Below are positions 62,641 to 64,000 of a stretch of 64,000 nt of DNA, piece after piece. The stretch is taken from NCBI GenBank assembly GCA_963580285.1, contig OY757010.1, positions 220,677,234 through 220,741,233 on the forward strand, given 5' to 3'. Position numbers and translations under genes: made by a program. Position 1 is the stretch's first letter. Each line of letters starts with the position of its first letter. Source of the stretch: Lucinisca nassula. Its lineage: Eukaryota > Mollusca > Bivalvia > Lucinida > Lucinidae. The notes under the pieces are model-generated. The model searched no databases. It saw only the letters and a program-made list of their open reading frames with translations, and had not been told where the DNA came from.

Positions 62641-63472
62641 GAATTCTCCTGTACAGACCGATATCTGAATGACCATTAAAGTATTTCTCCTTTGCAAATC
62701 TGAGTGCATCTTTCCTCATAGTTTCATAGTCACCTTTCTGATATGAGTACACCTTCCTCCGAGGTTTCTTTATTGGTGGGATGTGAATTTTTAAATATCC
62801 GGAGACAACATCGTGGTCACTTAGTTTATCTGGGGAATGAATGTCTTCGAATTGTCCTGGCAAAGTCGTAAGGATCAGATCCAATGTGTTCTTATCACGA
62901 GTTGGGAAGTTAACAATTTGTTCAAGGCCAGGATCGTTCATAATGTCAATTAATATTTGTCCTTCCGACTGACTCAGCATTGTGCCTTGTTTGCTGAGCC
63001 TCTCGGGCCAAGCAATGTCCCTGAAGTTGAGGTTACCTAGAAAATGTACAGCCGGGAGTTTTTTTACCTTATGCTGCGATTTAATGCATTCCAATTGGTC
63101 TCTAAACAACTGGAAGTTTTCGATCGTACCATTTGGTGGTCGATACCAACTTGCTACGAAGTGGGAAGTTTTATTTGCAAAAACCTTAACCCAGACCGAT
63201 TCGGTGTCATTTTCAAGTTACATGAAAGGCATGTGTGGGATGTCTCTATGAATGAGCAACATCACCCCACCGCCATGAGAGTTCCTATCTTTTCTGTACA
63301 CACAGTACTGACAAGTTTCAGGAAAAAGCTCAGAAGTAGTAATTGAACTGTCAATCTTTGTTTCCCGAATAGCAACAATATGAGGTTGAGATGTATCGAG
63401 GAAAGCTAAAAGTTCAAGAATTTTTCCTCTAATTCCATTTATGTTTATACTGCAAAGTTTCAAACCTTTCAC
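62633..63472 (-). pseudogene. LINE apurinic/apyrimidinic-like endonuclease
   Basis: The N-terminal part (63218-63472) has LCSININGIRGKILELLAFL, IVAIRETKID (metal-binding Glu) and HGGGVMLLI. An in-frame TAA at about 63218-63220 interrupts it. The same frame continues with VWVKVF, SWYRPPNG and HFLGNLNFRDIAWP (the family usually has GDFN/D here, so an Asp may be lost). LDLILTT and LSDHDVV follow, the latter holding the catalytic His near the C-terminus. The enzyme would nick target DNA to prime reverse transcription. It ends at a frameshift near 62640. Confidence 0.9.
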
Positions 63473-63474
63473 AA

Positions 63475-63920
63475 AATTTGACTTAGTTTCATCAGCAGTC
63501 GAAGATTTGCCTCTCTTATCCTCTGACAGAGGTTCAAACCTGTTTGGCTTACTCAGTTCTACATATTCGTCAAAGAAGGAGTCTGAAAAGTTACAGACCT
63601 CACATTTTGGACATATCTAGTGGCAGTTTGAATTTACCAAAGTGGCATATTCTGCATCTGAAATGAAGGAACATTCAGTGTGTATCCACATTTCACATTG
63701 ATCACACTGCACGGCTTTGTGGCCATTAAGGACAGCACCACTGCAAAGACCACAGTCAGCTTTGCATTCTTTTCAATACCAAGTTCCAGCTCTAGATTCA
63801 ATTTCTTACAATTGACTGTTATCCAAATCAGAACATGAGGAGTGAAAGCGCTTGTTACAGTCCTCACATTTTATCAATTTCTCGGAACCTTTGCAATATT
63901 TTTTGCACAGTCCGCAGCGA
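63475..63920 (-). pseudogene. LINE ORF N-terminal region with two PHD-type zinc fingers
   Basis: First finger at about 63795-63917: CGLC, CK, CEDC, H..C spacing (RCGLCKKYCKG, KCEDCNKRFHSSC). Second finger at about 63600-63770: CGLCSGAV, QCDQCEMWIHTEC and ICPKCEVC, with a stop replacing the residue before ICPKC (63617-63619). The two fingers are out of frame with each other, and a stop follows the first. PHD domains are described in CR1-like LINE ORF1 proteins. Here the finger frame runs straight into the endonuclease, suggesting one long ORF or a very short junction. Confidence 0.8.
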
Positions 63921-64000
63921 AACCTTGGGCCGGGGTTAGTTTCAATGTCTCCGCCCAAGGTTAGAAGTAAAGCCAAGTTTGTACCGCGCGAAAGAGTGTT

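Larger units (their letters stand above)
60567..64000 (-). mobile_element. CR1/L2-like non-LTR retrotransposon (LINE), decayed, runs off the window
   Basis: Read on the minus strand from the right edge: two PHD-type zinc fingers, an apurinic-type endonuclease, a linker, a reverse transcriptase and the conserved C-terminal domain. A short 3' UTR with CTTCCCACATCACAGGTCCT ends in an (ATTCTG)n tail at 60567-60590. Domain order, the endonuclease and a microsatellite 3' tail without a long poly-A fit the CR1/L2/jockey group, where PHD fingers are known in ORF1. At least three in-frame stops and four frameshifts are present, so it is inactive. The 5' UTR lies outside the window. Confidence 0.88.

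Overview
This is a window of a large, repeat-dense animal nuclear genome, most likely a marine mollusc (bivalve or gastropod). That assignment is inferred from the repeat types, not from any marker gene. The repeats are tRNA-headed SINEs with several kinds of head, CR1/L2-like LINE pieces, mariner relics, Penelope-type hammerhead modules, and AGCT-ended repeats full of CGTCCGT runs. I recognise no intact host protein-coding gene, rRNA or functional tRNA. Nearly every open frame is short or lies in a repeat. The only convincing protein homologies are broken transposon genes: a LINE at the right end, two mariner transposases, the tail of a second LINE, and a split SGNH-hydrolase remnant.

Layout. 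1-25 kb is a mosaic of short elements. It holds a recurring foldback element whose centre reads GGCGGTTCTAACG, a 242-bp TA-flanked MITE with an internal hairpin, at least five SINE families (several with clear target-site duplications), two inverted arrays of a 43-bp palindromic unit, an eight-copy array of about 145 bp, and very long CT tracts.

25.48-42.89 kb is the outstanding structure, a foldback (giant palindrome) of about 17.4 kb. Its outer arms are near-identical inverted copies. Each arm carries a hammerhead ribozyme pointing inward, followed by a long array of a 42-bp monomer organised into higher-order repeats (left about 3.1 kb, right about 5.4 kb). The loop is itself partly palindromic. 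The left arm has two nested insertions, and the right arm keeps the matching empty site. Because 42 bp is 14 codons, both strands of the arrays stay open over long distances, which produces spurious repeat proteins.

43-60 kb returns to the mosaic. It includes hammerhead-bearing modules related to the foldback arm (44.4, 47.0 and 58.2-58.6 kb, the last a head-to-tail dimer with a 260-bp period), a TTAA-flanked MITE, a mariner relic and several copies of a repeat with a conserved poly-C/G run. 60.57-64.0 kb is a CR1/L2-like LINE on the minus strand. It encodes PHD-type zinc fingers, an apurinic endonuclease and a reverse transcriptase with the FADD motif intact, broken by stops and frameshifts and running off the window edge.

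How the parts relate. The foldback arm and the dispersed hammerhead modules share the ribozyme and the sequence just downstream, which suggests the big palindrome was built from, or captured, a Penelope/retrozyme-type module. Five SINE families with different heads share a 3' end close to GGGACGTTAAAC, as expected if one LINE partner or one ancient 3' domain serves them all. All functional statements are inference from sequence; no search was run.
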